A stretch of 64,000 nucleotides of DNA from Berberis thunbergii. Taxonomy: Eukaryota > Streptophyta > Magnoliopsida > Ranunculales > Berberidaceae. Position numbers and translations under genes: made by a program. A model generated the notes under the pieces. It did no database searches and was not told where the DNA came from. It saw nothing but the letters and a program-made list of their open reading frames with translations. Within the stretch, counting starts at the first letter, position 1. Every line of letters begins with the position of its first letter. Positions 9,631-21,436 of this stretch are shown here, piece by piece. The stretch is taken from NCBI GenBank assembly GCA_003290165.1, contig QNQO01006266.1:27012-91011 (forward strand). The letters run 5' to 3'.

Positions 9631-12149
9631 CATGGCTTACCAAAACCATTTTGATGACACGACTTTGGCCAAGGGCTTTAAGTTTTTTGAAGACAAGTCG
9701 CTTTCTGAATCGGGTCTTGTTGAAATCCAAAAAATTTGGGGTCCCCGAGGACCTGCCACTATATGCTTTGAAAGATGATCAGATGCTAATGTTTCCACCG
9801 GTGGGGTTTATTTGTTTGCAATGCGGGATCCTCCAAACTGGAGTCCGCTTAACCATTTTTGACGTGATTTAGGACTTCTTGGATTTTCTTGGAATCCCTC
9901 CTGCCCAGTTGGTACCAAGTGCGTACAAGATCATTCTTCTTATTTTGATCAAAACAAAGGAAGCTGGCGTTCGCGTGACTTTGCGGGTGATCAAGCTGCT
10001 GATTTCTCATCTGTTGAATGATCACACCATTTGTATGATGACGTCACCGACTTGCTTTGATAACTTACCAGGTGACTTCAAGTTCTAGTCGAAGTATTGC
10101 TTCTTGGCTCGTGTAGATTCGAAGTACTTCTAGTTCCAGGGTCGTCCGCTCGAACGAGAGTTCAAGCCACTTCGTAAGTGTAGCTTTATCTTCTTATTCC
10201 GTTGTGTTGATTGCATGCTAACTGATGCTTGTGTTTCTTCGCAGGGAGGTTTCCCACCACTCCTCTTACCCCAGATGAGCGAAACACTATAAAAAAATTT
10301 CGTGACTTGCCGAAGAAGAGTGTGGAGGAAGTCATATGTCATACCAACTTTAGTCGCAATGGGACAACTGGCATGAGGCCCCCACTCTTTACTGATCTTT
10401 GCGAGTTAAGCCTGAAGGTGGGGCCCTTTATAAAAAATGGAAAGTTGTCAAAGTTAAGGCTCATGTTTTGTCTGACACGGAGGGGCTTTCAGAGACGCTC
10501 GCCTCTTTTGTAGGTTCGAAGAAGTCCCGTGTTAGGACTGAGTCGTCTTCCAAACAGCCTGCTCCAGTAAGGGAGGAGCGTGAGCTTGATCGACCTACTA
10601 GGGCGGAGGTCGAAGTGTTCAGCTGGGAGAGGGATCACCTGTGGTTAGCTGGGGTTGAAGATGCATCAAATCTTAGTATCGCACAAGCCGAAGCTTCGAG
10701 AGAGAAACTGATTCTGGCTGCTGTGGCGGCTTCTACTAGTGCTGATCCATTCGGGATCATTCTTCTAGAAGGTTTTGATGAGGATTCACCTGAGGTCCCA
10801 GAGTCCAATCATTCTATTGGTGGGTCATTCGATAATGGCCGTGGCGACACATGCCAAGTTTCTCATAGTTCGCATTGTTCCCCATCTTGTTTCAGGCCGC
10901 GTTTCAGGATAATGCGGTGGTGGGGGGGGGGGGTCCGTTGGACAACTTGTTTCCTTATCTTCATTTGGATCTTACTAAGCCATCTCGCAATAAAGGGTCG
11001 ATTGTTGGTGACAAATGAAAGGCTGCGGAAGAGGGCCTGGGAGCAGTGGTGACTACGAAGGGTGGTCCTAGCGTAATTCCTCATCCGGGTGAGTTCCATC
11101 TGAATGCGCGGATAAGTCTGTTTGTTCCAGACCTAGTAAAGATGAGCAATCAGGCCTGACACCAAGAGGTTGATGTGGATTATGTGTCGATGAAGCATAT
11201 AAGCAGGCGTCATAGCTAACTGATGGATCACGTTCCGAAATCTGATGAGGATACGCTAGAAGGGAATATGGAAAAGGGTTTAAAGTACCTTATGCTGGGA
11301 ATGTCTCATTTGAGCTAGGTGGCCGTCACTGAGACGAAAGTTGAAGCGGCTCATGAGAGTGTGTATACCATGGAGCGTGTACACCATGGAGCGTGTATTG
11401 TTGAACATGCAGAGGTTTTATTCTGATGCGCTCTTTGAAATTGAGCTGTTGATGTAACAAATTGAGGAAGGAGGCTGGAACAGTCGACAGTTGTTGCTGA
11501 GACTCTGACGGTTCGTTTGGAAGCTCTTGAGTTTGACTTAGCAGAGGTGGTGTCCGCGAGGGTTAGATTTAAACAATAGTTGGATCTGATCCACCGTGAT
11601 ATGGAGGTTGCGCAGGAGGCTACGACAAAATTGCGCTCCAAGCTAAGGTCTTCTGCTGAGGAGAACGATTGGGTTGTTCAGAGACATTAGTTGGAGTCCG
11701 ATGTGAATCGGTGCTCGAGTGGCAAGGAAGGTTGTGGACCAGCTTAAACTGGAGCAACATGAGCTTAGTGGTTTAAAGAGAAGTCTAATTACGAAGCAAT
11801 CTCATGTCGACGCGCCGACTGGCAAGCTGGAGCTATTGGAGTGTGAATTTGCTGAAGTGAAGGTGCGTGAGGAAGAACTTTTTCAGGAACAGGAAAGTGT
11901 GAATTTCGCTGGGTTTTACACAGTAGATTGGAACTGTTGGCGCTGATGAAGGAGGAACATCCGGAATGGGACCTCGATCACTACAAAAAGATGTCGTATG
12001 GAGACTTGTCAGTGGTTTCTGCATCATCGGATGAAGAGGGTGATCCAGATCATGACGCTTCGATTACGGCGTGTACGAACGCAACTCCCGCTCCCTCCTT
12101 CGTTAAGCTTAGCTTATCTGTTTCTGTACCCCCTCCTGATGACGAATAG
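9631..12149 (+). pseudogene. Antisense extra ORF of Tat element C (gypsy-type transposon domain, coiled coil)
   Basis: A start at 9631 reads MAYQNHFDDTTLAKGF. Shifting frames then give GVPEDLPLYAL, PPVGFICLQCGI and DFLDFLGIPPAQLVPSAY. This resembles the plant 'putative gypsy type transposon' domain (PF04195 style) that heads these ORFs. The middle (10399-11052) is open for 217 codons and rich in Ser, Glu and Lys. At 11719-11946 a heptad-like coiled coil appears (LKLEQHELSGLKRS). The C-terminus at 11928-12149 is acidic (EEHPEWDLDHYKKMSYGD, then PPPDDE). There are several stops and a 12-base G run at 10922-10933. It lies antisense to the element, as known for extra ORFs of Tat retrotransposons; their role is unknown. 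Confidence 0.65.
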
Positions 12150-14759
12150 ACTTTGTGCACTTGTATCTTTTTTGCTTCAATTGTTCATGAAAACATACTT
12201 ATCTTGAGTATGTTCTGTATCTGTATTATACTCGGTTTCCCTATTGTGCGCTTTCCGTTTTGCCTTGTCGTTTTACTTTGACATAAGCTGGTTGGGTCAA
12301 TAAGAAGTCGAATGGTCTGTCTACTGAGAGTTTGACCACTTGTGTTGCGAGTGATTCTGAGCTGCTCTACTGCGAGGTCTCAAAGTCACTGTTGCTTGGT
12401 TACATCCAATAGTGGGTGTTCCACTGGTTTAGAAATAGGTTAAGCCACCCAAGCTGTAGCCCATCCTTAAGGTAAGCCACAGGGGGCATATTTCGCCTAC
12501 CTGACTGTCGATTGTGGTTGCCGGCATGGGTGAACTGTGACAGCCGAGCACATGCGTTGTCTTTGAGCTAGAGCGTTTGTCCAGACTCAGGTTTCGTAAG
12601 CTCGGGCTGTCATTCGATGTAGCATTCGTTCGCATGTTGGCGGGATGATTTATGGGTCGGCATGAACGACTTTTGCTGATAATAGAATGTCAGCCCATGT
12701 TAGTGTGAAGATGCTGCTTGAGATGTGATTTATCTTTGCGACTGCTGTTTCGAAAGAGAGCGGTAGTCGCGTGGCGAGCCATCAAAAGTTGCCACCTTTC
12801 GAACCATCTATGTTTGAGCAAAGTGGACTAGAGGTTCAGGGAGTGAGGATTCGATGATCATGGTGTGTTGAAGAGCGATGATCCCGTGGCGAGCCATCGA
12901 CATTAGTTCGGGACTGACTAGGCTCCCACCTTTCAGACCATCTACACCCGTTGCATAGCGAGCTACAAGTTTGAGACGAGAAGGTTCGATGCCATGGTAG
13001 GAGAAGAGCTAGGCTTTGTTGTAAGATCAAGACGCTATGTGGGAGAAGAGCTAGGTTTTGTCGTAAGATCAAGATGCTATGTGTACAACGTAAATTGTCA
13101 TTGGACACGCGTATGGCGTAGATCATGAGACAGTTGAGTATCAGTCACTCCCCTCAATTAATGGGGTTGCGTGCAGCGTCACTAATTGGATAAATGTGGT
13201 CCTATGCAGTTTCCTTGGGAACCGTCGTCTCCTCATTTTCCATACGGTATTCAATGCTTGAAAGTTAATGCTGAAGCGCCTATTTGGTGAGCCACCATGT
13301 CTATATAATGGTGTTTCTTCATCATTGTAGGCGTCATCTTCTGCAAAACACATTTCTTCTAATGCTTTTACTTGAAGAACATTCTTTGGATTTTCCAAAG
13401 AATGAAGGGAGATCTCCGACTTTGGAGTCTTTTAATGTTCTGACATTTGCGCCGATGAGTCATGATAAGACTTGTTGTTATGCATGGCCACCTGTTATGG
13501 GTGAGCACCTAATTGGTTTATTGAGAACTTGTAATTTTTTGTCATATTGAAGAAGAATTACAAACTCCTTCCCAAGGGACGAGTCTGTCATTTATGCGCT
13601 GGTGCCCTGTCGCTGCTCCGAGGCGCCTAATTTTAGAGATAACACTAGCAGCCATCTTCTGAGAGGTTGCCTCCACCACTTCTCGATTAACCCCGTTGAC
13701 TCGCCTTGCACTGGAATTTGGAATCTCGGGCTGAGGTGGAGTTAGACATGGCCTGTTGGAATGGGCCATTGACTCCTGGATGTCCCTCTCATCCCTTTGG
13801 TGGGAAAGAACACTTAATCTGTTTCAACTTGATACTTGTCCCAAGCTTGTCTAGTCGAGCGGATTGAGTGTGTGAGTTGGCTGTAGCTTCGATTGGTGTT
13901 TCGGTCCCCCGATTACTGATTTTGTACCACCTCAGATCATATTTGAGAGGTGTGTCTGTAGAGGCGTTGAATTGGGCGTGTTATTTCATTTTTCTCTCGC
14001 TCATGCCGATCTTTCATCCTACTCTTGTTCACAGATAATGTTCGTCGGAGAGCTTACATAGCTTATTTTCGGTACCTTAGCTGTCGCTTCCGAGTCTTGT
14101 TATGTAGTTGGACTGTTCAAGCGAGTCTTTACTGTATGTCGCATCTAATCCGGATGCTTGTAGTTTGTAGTCTTTTGTACCCGCCTTTGAGCTATCGTTG
14201 TTACATATTTTTAGTAATCAATAGAGTGTGTTTGAGTAAAAAAAATTTATTTCTTAAATGATTGCAAATCACATAAGTTGCTAAGAACAAAAGCTCTATA
14301 TTGACTATGGAAAGGAAAATAAGCAACTGAAATATACTAGTTGTCGGCGGAGAGAGGTCGATCTGGCCCTGAAGTGAATTCGCAAGGCCCTAGCTGGATC
14401 GTAGGTACCTTCAGTGAACTGCCTTGCTTCATTGATGTCATTGAGGTTACTGAAAGTAAACCTTGAGTGGGAGTTTGTTTTCACGCCGGCTGTTCGTCGG
14501 GGGGGGGGGGGGTTGTACTCCCGTCTGCATTGACATCTCTGCTTCGCTGGGTTGGAGAGTGAATTGCTCCTGTACCGCTTGAATGTCCCCCATTTCTGAG
14601 GTGATTCACCGCTATATATTGGGATCTTGTCTCCTTGTTAGAGGAACAACTCTTCCACAATCTCTAGGTTTGGCTTTAGTGCAAGTTGCCTCGTGGGCTC
14701 CAATTGGATTTGGGAACATTCTATTTGCTTCAGTGCATCGTAATGGCAGCCTCGTGTCG
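12150..14759. other. Spacer of element C, no recognisable gene
   Basis: The first part resembles a 3' UTR after the extra ORF. 'gtggcgagccatc' occurs near 12771 and 12889, with 'ccacctttcgaaccatct' and 'ccacctttcagaccatct' near 12792 and 12926, remnants of a diverged repeat. A G run of 14 bases sits at 14499-14512. A minus-strand reading at 13542-13769 (75 codons) has no motif I can name. No pol domain is visible. Confidence 0.5.
12998..13083 (+). repeat. Direct repeat of about 42 bp, two copies
   Basis: 'gggagaagagctaggttttg' and 'aggagaagagctaggctttg', each followed by 'taagatcaaga.gctatgt', stand head to tail. They lie in the spacer of element C, where tandem arrays occur in elements A and B. 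Confidence 0.7.
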
Positions 14760-15042
14760 TTAGTTGGTCCCCACGTATTGTTCCTTCCAAGTGATTAGCG
14801 GTGTACTTAATGCACTAGTGAAGGGTGGAGATTACTGCTTCCATCTGGTGGAGACATGGTCTTCCCAGGATAAGGTTGTTGATAAATGGTGCTTCTACTA
14901 CCATGAAGTGCAGAAACAAGACTTTTCTCAGCTGTGGCTTTCCTGCCACTATCGGTAAGCATTTTTCTCCGCTGAATCCAATCAGCGGATAGTCTGAGGA
15001 TGTCAGATTCTCCTCCTTGAGGTCCATATTGCGGAATGCGAC
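14760..15042 (-). pseudogene. Protease-to-RT linker fragment of a Tat element
   Basis: The minus strand reads LTSSDYPLIGFSGE, then FMVVEAPFINNLILGRPCLH and QMEAVISTLH. The 'ILGRPxLHxMxAVxSTxH' signature lies between protease and RT in Tat pol; the fragment at 61168-61760 has ILGRPWLHQMGAVVST. The ORF is cut at its N-terminal side exactly where 'cactacaagaaaac' begins, so the CACTA insertion truncates it. It probably belongs to element C. Confidence 0.7.
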
Positions 15043-15960
15043 ACTACAAGAAAACTGTAATTTAGCGATGGTTATAACTGTCACTAAATAACATAGCGAC
15101 TATATATATACAAATTGACAAACCGCCGCTAATAAAGGTGTCATTAGGGTATTCAACGACGGTTGGGAACAACCGCTGGTAAAAATGTTATTGAATACCA
15201 TATAGAACCATCGCTAAATATGGAGCACTGATGACATTTGATAACATGTTGCGACGATTCTTAACGGCTGCTATAGGCGTGTCACTCTACGATGGTTTTG
15301 TAACTGCCGCTAAATTCTGTTTGGTAATCCTTTTAGCGACGGTTACAACAGCATAATATTATTGTCATGACAATTCTATTAAGCCTACTAGAAATTTGTA
15401 AAGATCAGTTTTCAGTCTCCTGCACATGCTAACATCAATAATTTATTCCAAAAATTCAGATACATCATATTAGACCAAAAGCCTATGAATTGATCCACAA
15501 ACAAAATCATATGATTCTACTTCACAAACAAAATTCAATAATTTAAAACAATAAGCTATGAATCGATCCACAAACAAAATCATATCACTCTGCTTCACAA
15601 ACAAACAAAATCATATCACTCTACTTCACAAACAAAATCAACAAAATTGAATCAACCCCATTTTACAATACCCAAAATGTATGTGAATGCTCCCTCAAAT
15701 CCCTGCCTCTTTAATGTCTCTGTCTTTAACTCTGACTCCAACCAGTGAACTCTCTGTTGCAATTGAAAATCAGTGTTTTGTTGTGAGAACATCATCCAAC
15801 TAAACCTACTATTGGTGCTGCCAAAGACTTGAGATGGACATGACCCGAATCCCAAAGCTCGAACTCAGCCTGAATGTTCTTTTCCTAACACCTTAGCAAG
15901 TGAATCTTGCTGTGAAATAGACCGTGATGTGGAATCTTCATCTCAATCTCTAAAATTTTC
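15043..15960 (-). mobile_element. CACTA (En/Spm) element end and partial body
   Basis: 'cactacaagaaaactg' is a classic CACTA terminus. The next 310 bases carry many subterminal motifs of the type 'agcgacggtt' in both orientations (for example near 15066, 15160, 15290, 15337). A transposase-like reading follows on the minus strand. The opposite terminus, expected as 'cttgtagtg', was not found in the next 6 kb, so the right limit is arbitrary and the element is probably truncated. Confidence 0.7.
15652..15880 (-). pseudogene. C-terminus of a plant En/Spm-type transposase
   Basis: The minus strand reads GFGSCPSQVFGS, then a coiled coil LQQRVHWLESELKTETLKR and AFTYIL. The GxGxxPSxxFG motif followed by a heptad coiled coil is how the Ptta/En-Spm family of plant transposase-like proteins ends. 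Only about 75 residues are visible. Upstream minus-strand sequence (15880-16060) breaks up in stops. Confidence 0.5.
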
Positions 15961-17570
15961 TTCTACATTAATGAGGCAAGCCATCAAACTTTGAATTCAA
16001 AATTTATCCAAACATTAATTAATGCAGTTCAATCGAAAGAAAGTAGTTAAATTACTTACACTTATGTGCCTTGGTTTCATTAGATACATAAGACCCGCCT
16101 ATTTTTATTTATTTTTGTTGCAATATACACCTCCCCCTACTTACAGGTCTCCCACGTTCATATTCCTACACCAATGTTATGAAGTCATATGAATTTAAAT
16201 AGTATATTTGAGAATGATAACTTAAAGTGTGGTAGGGTGTAAAATATTAATTACCATCTCAGCCTTTTAACTTAGAATTGTTTTTTGATTGTCCATTGTG
16301 TGCCTAGGTTAGTTTCTTCCAAATTTCAATATTCTTTTGCATTTTTCCTATCAATGCATACATAAAAACATATTTGTTAGCATTTTTATAAAATCCTTAA
16401 CTTAGAAATCCAAGTTTTGTCTAATTCAAAATATATGAATTCAATCAAAACAAAGTAACTAATAAGTTTAATCCTACATGCATTATTATAAAATACAACT
16501 ACAAAAATCTCTTAAAAGAGAAATTAATATGCAAGCTAAACTTAGAATCTCTGACAAATGATTGAACTAGAAGAAAACCACAAAAAAAATCCAAACCTTT
16601 TCTACATATTGCTCTCTGGTGACATGTCCAACAATTTCCTTCTTGAATGCGGTTTCAAGAATCTGAAAGTAAAGCATAAGAATTGAATCAATTACAAACC
16701 CTGAAGTAGTACATAACAACATAACATCTACAATAAAAACTAGCAATACTAAATAATATAAAAAAAAGGAGGATCATTGAACATTAGAGGACCACTTCTG
16801 AAAATTCACCAACTAAATAATAACCAAAATTTATCTGGTGTTAAACTTTTTTTTTTTGAACTGAATTGAACTTCAAGATTAACGTGTCAGTGCGGTAAAC
16901 AAATACAAACATACCATGCTCTATCTGATCAGGCAGTGAGTGGTATGAAAACAATCAGAGATAACAAACAAACGGATATATGTTATACAAGCGACGAAAG
17001 GACAATAAGCTTATTGTCCCAATTCAAGTGAAGCTAATTGTTAAGCTCTTTCAACAGCGATCTTACTCCTAAACATGCTTCAACTTTCTTCATAGACAGA
17101 AATGGCTGAACTGATGTTTTTTCTGTCCAGGTCATAGGATTCATGGTCTTTCAAATGATCATTGTTGGAGACAAAACTCTGCATTAGCCCTCCCATTCTT
17201 GCCATTAGTTCACTGTCTTTATTAGAGAATTCACTGATCTGGTCATACAATCCTTCAATAAGAATGAGTAGAGTGGAGATGTTGAAGACTCTGAACACAA
17301 GGGAAAATAGAGAATGTCCAGAGAGGAAAAATTGAGGAAGCAATAAGCAGAGTGAATAGTTCGAGATCTACCCCCAAAACTACTCGACCCCATCGCTGCA
17401 AACAACTCAATATACTCCCATGTTAACACCCAAAACAATCATAATCTGCTGAACCTAGACTACCAAGTAATTCACTCACAAATTTATTTATTTTTTAATT
17501 ATTTATTATTATTATTATTTTTATTTTTATAGTTTCTCAACTGATAAATAAAACCATTAACTGAATACAA
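15961..17570. other. AT-rich region, possibly CACTA interior, no identified gene
   Basis: The only coding-like patch is on the minus strand at 17080-17400. It reads GLYDQISEFSNKDSELMARM and LMQSFVSNNDHLKDHESYDL in an open frame of 87 codons. I do not recognise it. A short hypothetical protein or a captured exon are both possible. (ATT)n low complexity occurs at 17490-17530. Confidence 0.35.
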
Positions 17571-17793
17571 GATGGCTCTCCAGAGGATTCTCTATCGTCC
17601 ATTGGAGTGATTATAAGTAGGCTCTACCCATCTTTGTAGAGTATCTCGGAGGAGCTTTAATGAGTGAGTGTGTGAATTGTGTGTATGTGAGGAATGAGAA
17701 ATGAGTGTTTGCATGTGTTGTGATCGTTCATTGTGTTGTGTTATTAATCTAAGAGTGAGTTTGTAATCGATCTTAGGGCCGAAATTTTCAACA
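17571..17793 (+). mobile_element. 5' LTR (truncated) of the copia-like element
   Basis: It aligns from 'gatggctctccagaggattc' to 'gaaattttcaaca' with the right LTR but lacks the TGTTGA start. The break at 17571 follows 'ctgaatacaa'. No convincing TSD with the right flank was found. Confidence 0.7.
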
Positions 17794-17794
17794 A

Positions 17795-17812
17795 TTTGGT
17801 ACCAGAGCCGGA
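17795..17812 (+). other. Primer-binding site, initiator tRNA-Met type
   Basis: 'tttggtaccagagccgg' follows the left LTR and matches the plant tRNA-iMet PBS 'tggtatcagagcc' with one change (t to c). Confidence 0.75.
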
Positions 17813-18455
17813 AGAGCCGAGTGGGTACTGTTCACCACACGACAGTACTATTCACAGGAAGATGCCATTGTTCATGAATAAAACACTATTCATATGTACA
17901 ATATTGTTCATACATATGATCACGGGTCATGTTTTCAAGGCATTGTCTATGGAGATTTTTCGTGCGAAGTTTGATATATAGTGAAGCTGATTGGTCATGG
18001 ACAAGTGAAGAAAAGAATGAAGCATGGGTAATGTCACCACACCATAGAGAAACGATGGAAATCTAGGTGGTAGGCTAAGTCAAGCTCGAAGTGTCACACC
18101 AAACGCCGACACTGTGTGTCTGTGTACGTAGACGTAGCGTGTTCTTGAAAGAGGACTGGTAGGCAGGGTGATGCAAAAAGTAATGGGACTTAGGCTACAA
18201 TAAGGGACCGCAGAGTTGCGTAGAACACATTATGTGGTTGTGCCAGAGAGCACTTTTTGTGTGAAAGTGCCAAGAGAGCACAAAGAAGTTGTGAGTGTGT
18301 GTGCCAAGGGAACACATGAAATTGATCAAGTGTGAAGATTGTGTCTGTGAACCAATTGGTTGTGATATTAGAGAAGCTCAATGTGTGAATGTGAAGACTA
18401 AAGAGTTGATGTTGAGTCAGAATGCAAAAATCGGCAAGTCGACGTTGAAGGGGGA

Positions 18456-18840
18456 TGTTGAAAAGTAATCAACACCGACTTGGTTGGTATTCTCTAGAGA
18501 AATTGAGAAGATGAGAACAAGAGAAGAAGTTAGGAAATCTCTAGAAGAAGAAGAATGGAGAAATTTGCAGAAGATGAAGAAATCAAGATAGGTGGCTTTC
18601 TAGAGAATTCTCGACCGCCCTTGGAGGGATTATAAATAGGCTCTATACTCCATCCTTACAGGGTAGCTTGGAGGAGCTCAGTGACGAGCACTAATAAGTT
18701 TAGTGAGTGTGGGAATTGTGTGTATGTGATGAATGAAAAATGAGTGTTTGTATGTAATGTAACCTTTAATTGTGTAATTGTGTTGTGTTATTAATGCAAG
18801 TGTGAGTTTGTAATCAACCCTAGGGCAGAAATTTTCAACA
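18456..18840 (+). mobile_element. 3' LTR of the copia-like element, 385 bp
   Basis: It is complete from 'tgttgaaaagtaatcaacac' to 'gaaattttcaaca'. A TATA box 'tataaatagg' lies at 18631-18640. The purine tract 'gttgaaggggga' is immediately before it. Confidence 0.8.
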
Positions 18841-20768
18841 AAATACACAATATATAATGAAATTGAGACTTCTAATTTAAGGCTGCTTCCAACCCAATTT
18901 CACAACAAGAACTACCACCCAAGGTAACAAAGATACATAAAAACAATAGCCTAGCTAAAAAGGTTATCCTCACAAACCCAACAGTATAAAAAAAAATCAC
19001 ATACTTACAGGCAATGAAACCAAAACCTCCCTAGAAACATAGGGTATCATATCAACCTAATCAATTTCATTACTTGTTCCATCTTCTTTCTATATTTCCA
19101 TAAGTTATATTATGAAAAATACTAAATATCATTGAAGGGATCATTCTTTCAATCTTAGTCATGGTAGAAATAAATCGTCTTAAAATTGTTGTAACTGCTG
19201 TAAAGATTGAAATTAAAAGATAGGAAAGAAGGTACCAATTATTCTTGGGTTGAGTCGCGGACTAGGTCGCTCTCTTTAAGATGTTTCGCGGCTCTGCCCA
19301 AAATTGTGCAAGCAGTGTAGTAGCCCCGTCGTCCCCAGGATAAAACAACCCAAAATCTTCTCTGTTTCGTTCAAACAATTGCACTGTTGGAGAACGGAAT
19401 ACTATCCACCCTTATTTGCTCGGAATCACCAATACAATTGATATAAATCAGCAACAAACAAAAACTCCTTTTTGATTTAGATGCTAAACGAAAACTGTTT
19501 GCAAAACGAAAATGATTTCAAAAGAGGAACTCTTGTTTTTGCAAAACTCTCTTCTTTGTTCTCTCTGATTTCGAAAGAGGAACTCTTGTCAAAATGTTTT
19601 GTTTTTCTTTCTCCTCATAATTTTTTGAAACTGTAAGTTAGTATAGTATTTATAGGGATAAAACCGTACAGTTGAAATACGAAATATAGGCTAGATTCAT
19701 TAGTTAGAGAATGCAATTAAAAAAAACATGAAAAACGTGTTGAAATGAAAAAACCGTCCAGATACAGGGACTCAACGTTTGCATGAAAAACGTGGGAGAA
19801 AATCACGCTGTTGTTGGCGCAACGTATGGAGGACAGAGTCAGCCAAGATACCGTCTGGATTCATTTGACTCAGTCTCCCTTCAAATTTATTTTCGTTTAA
19901 ATAAATTTTCAGCAAAAAAATGGGTTGCTCTCTAAATGACCCGACCCGGACAATACCTCCAAGGGGTTCAAGCACAAGTCCAAACAATCTTCTTATAAAC
20001 TCTACCACAGAGAGTTGTATAGTAGATATGAGACTAAAATTAGATAGAGAGATCCAAAGATCGAAACCTATTACACACCCATTTTCTTTTATTTTAAAAA
20101 GTCATATTTCCAACATTAACCAAACCAAAGAGTATATATCTCAGCTTCCCCCCAGTCAATCCATACTCATTAGAAGTAATAGAGAGATATTCACACATCA
20201 TTCTCAAACACCTGGCACTCTTTAGCAACTTTTATCATAGCCAAACCCAGATATAACCCCCCCCCCCTCTCTGTCATCGTGTTTTTTTTTTTTTTTCAAA
20301 GTAATAAATATGAATATAATAAATGTTAACATATGAATCCCGATTGTAGAAACATAGCTAAAAATTGGGTTTAGATTCAGGTTGTTGTTGCTGATTTGTT
20401 TGGTGTGGTGTATATCTCACATTCCTTGTCTTTCACCTTCTCAGCTACATTCACATCAATCTTCTTACTGTGCGTGCATCTAAATAATAGGGAAACAAAC
20501 AATAAGGAAGAATAAATCAAACCTGTAAGGAATCCTGCTGCTCCTCCTAAATTAGTACACATGATTAGATGAATATGAGCAGCACCTCCATGATAAGTAC
20601 TAGCTAGCAACATGTTAACCCATTTAAATGTGGCGGACAACAGCGGGGCTAGAAAATTATTGTGTATTCGAATCATAGGAGCTAGTAATCGACGATATGC
20701 TCATATTGGTGACGTGATGAATTTAGGAGAAATAACGATCGAAACTTAAATCTCAAGTACAAAGATCA
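18841..20768. other. Intergenic stretch with no certain gene
   Basis: Mostly AT-rich. A run of 11 C (20257-20267) is followed shortly by about 16 T (from 20282). Minus-strand sequence near 19240-19330 reads GDDGATTLLAQFWAEPRNIL, which I cannot place. The possible small ORF at 20377-20676 is listed separately. Confidence 0.4.
20377..20676 (-). CDS. Hypothetical small membrane protein, 99 residues
   Basis: The minus strand encodes one strong hydrophobic segment ([18 protein letters not shown], residues about 48-65), then a basic loop (CTHSKKID) and a charged tail ([15 protein letters not shown]). A weaker hydrophobic patch lies near residues 8-25. No family is recognised. A 'ccttacag' acceptor-like site lies inside the ORF, so the last 50 residues could be a terminal exon of a larger gene. 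The ATG is simply the first in frame. Chance cannot be excluded. Confidence 0.25.
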   Translation of the reverse strand: MIRIHNNFLAPLLSATFKWVNMLLASTYHGGAAHIHLIMCTNLGGAAGFLTGLIYSSLLFVSLLFRCTHSKKIDVNVAEKVKDKECEIYTTPNKSATTT

Positions 20769-21077
20769 CACTACATCAAATTGGCATATTTGTAACAATT
20801 TAAAAAACAGTAACACTTTTGAGCTATTACAATCCATCGAACAATTTCTAGTCAAAACTAAATTTAGTCAACAAAATGAAAAATAGCTACACAAAAAAAG
20901 TGATACAATAAATTAGATCACCATGAATATCATCACTTGTAAGCCCATACTGTTTGTGGTAATACAATTATTAAATCACTTTGTTTGTGAAAATGTGTGA
21001 AATTGTTTTGTGGATTGTTATAGTTCAAAAGTATTACAGTTTTTTGGATTGTTAAAAAATGCCAATTTGGTGTAGTG
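20769..21077. mobile_element. CACTA-type MITE, 309 bp, intact
   Basis: The ends are 'cactacatcaaattggcat' and, inverted, 'cactacaccaaattggcat'. TSD 'tca' is present on both sides (20766-20768, 21078-21080). A 3-bp TSD and a CACTA start indicate the CACTA superfamily. Inside, 'gtgatacaata' and 'atcaccatgaa' boxes match those in the split relative at 41269-60537. Confidence 0.85.
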
Positions 21078-21436
21078 TCAACATGATGCTCATAAGTTTA
21101 GTTAACTCAACGTAGATTCAACATTTCGATGGGAAACTTCTTAAACTGTCATGCATAGAAACCTAGGCGAGCCGCCAAGGTCATCACGTTGCATTGCCAA
21201 TCGCCGTCACACCACTGTCGTCATCACGGCGTCAGCCTCGACAATTGCTGCTACAAGAGCAACTGCTTCTTTGCGTGGTGGGCGGCTCATCTGTCAGAGA
21301 CAACACTTTTTGCAGAGACTGTTTCCTTGCGTGGCGGTTCCTTTGCACAGACTGCTTCTTTGCGCGGTGGAAGGATCTGTCAAGGTCCTGTCCATCTGTA
21401 GGGTTCCTCTCCCAACCGCCTTTACATCTTGATGTA

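Larger units (their letters stand above)
7782..15042 (-). mobile_element. Tat-lineage retrotransposon C, inverted and truncated
   Basis: Read on the minus strand, the left part is a Tat LTR preceded by a purine tract. On the plus strand, antisense to the element, lies the extra ORF with coiled coil that Tat elements carry beside the 3' LTR. Farther right at 14815-15042 is a minus-strand protease-linker fragment. RT, RNase H and integrase are not visible, so either pol was deleted or the element was non-autonomous, as element B appears to be. The element stops abruptly at a CACTA terminus at 15043 and I could not find its continuation. Confidence 0.65.
17571..18840 (+). mobile_element. Small non-autonomous copia-like LTR element
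   Basis: Two direct repeats (17571-17793 and the right part of 18456-18840) share 'ggattataaataggctct'-type boxes and end 'gaaattttcaaca'. Between them are a primer-binding site and about 660 bp without any ORF for a retroviral protein. The right repeat begins 'tgttgaaaag' after 'gttgaaggggga' and ends 'tttcaaca', giving the TGTTGA...TCAACA ends. The left repeat lacks its first 150 bases or so. It could be a TRIM-like element or a deletion derivative of a copia element. Confidence 0.75.

Noticed and set aside
10399..11052. Independent host gene of 217 codons
   Set aside because: It lies in line with the transposon domain before and the coiled coil after it and has the composition of the Tat extra ORF.
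13542..13769. Gag of element C on the minus strand
   Set aside because: Its place between extra ORF and protease fragment is wrong for gag in that orientation, and no gag motif is visible.
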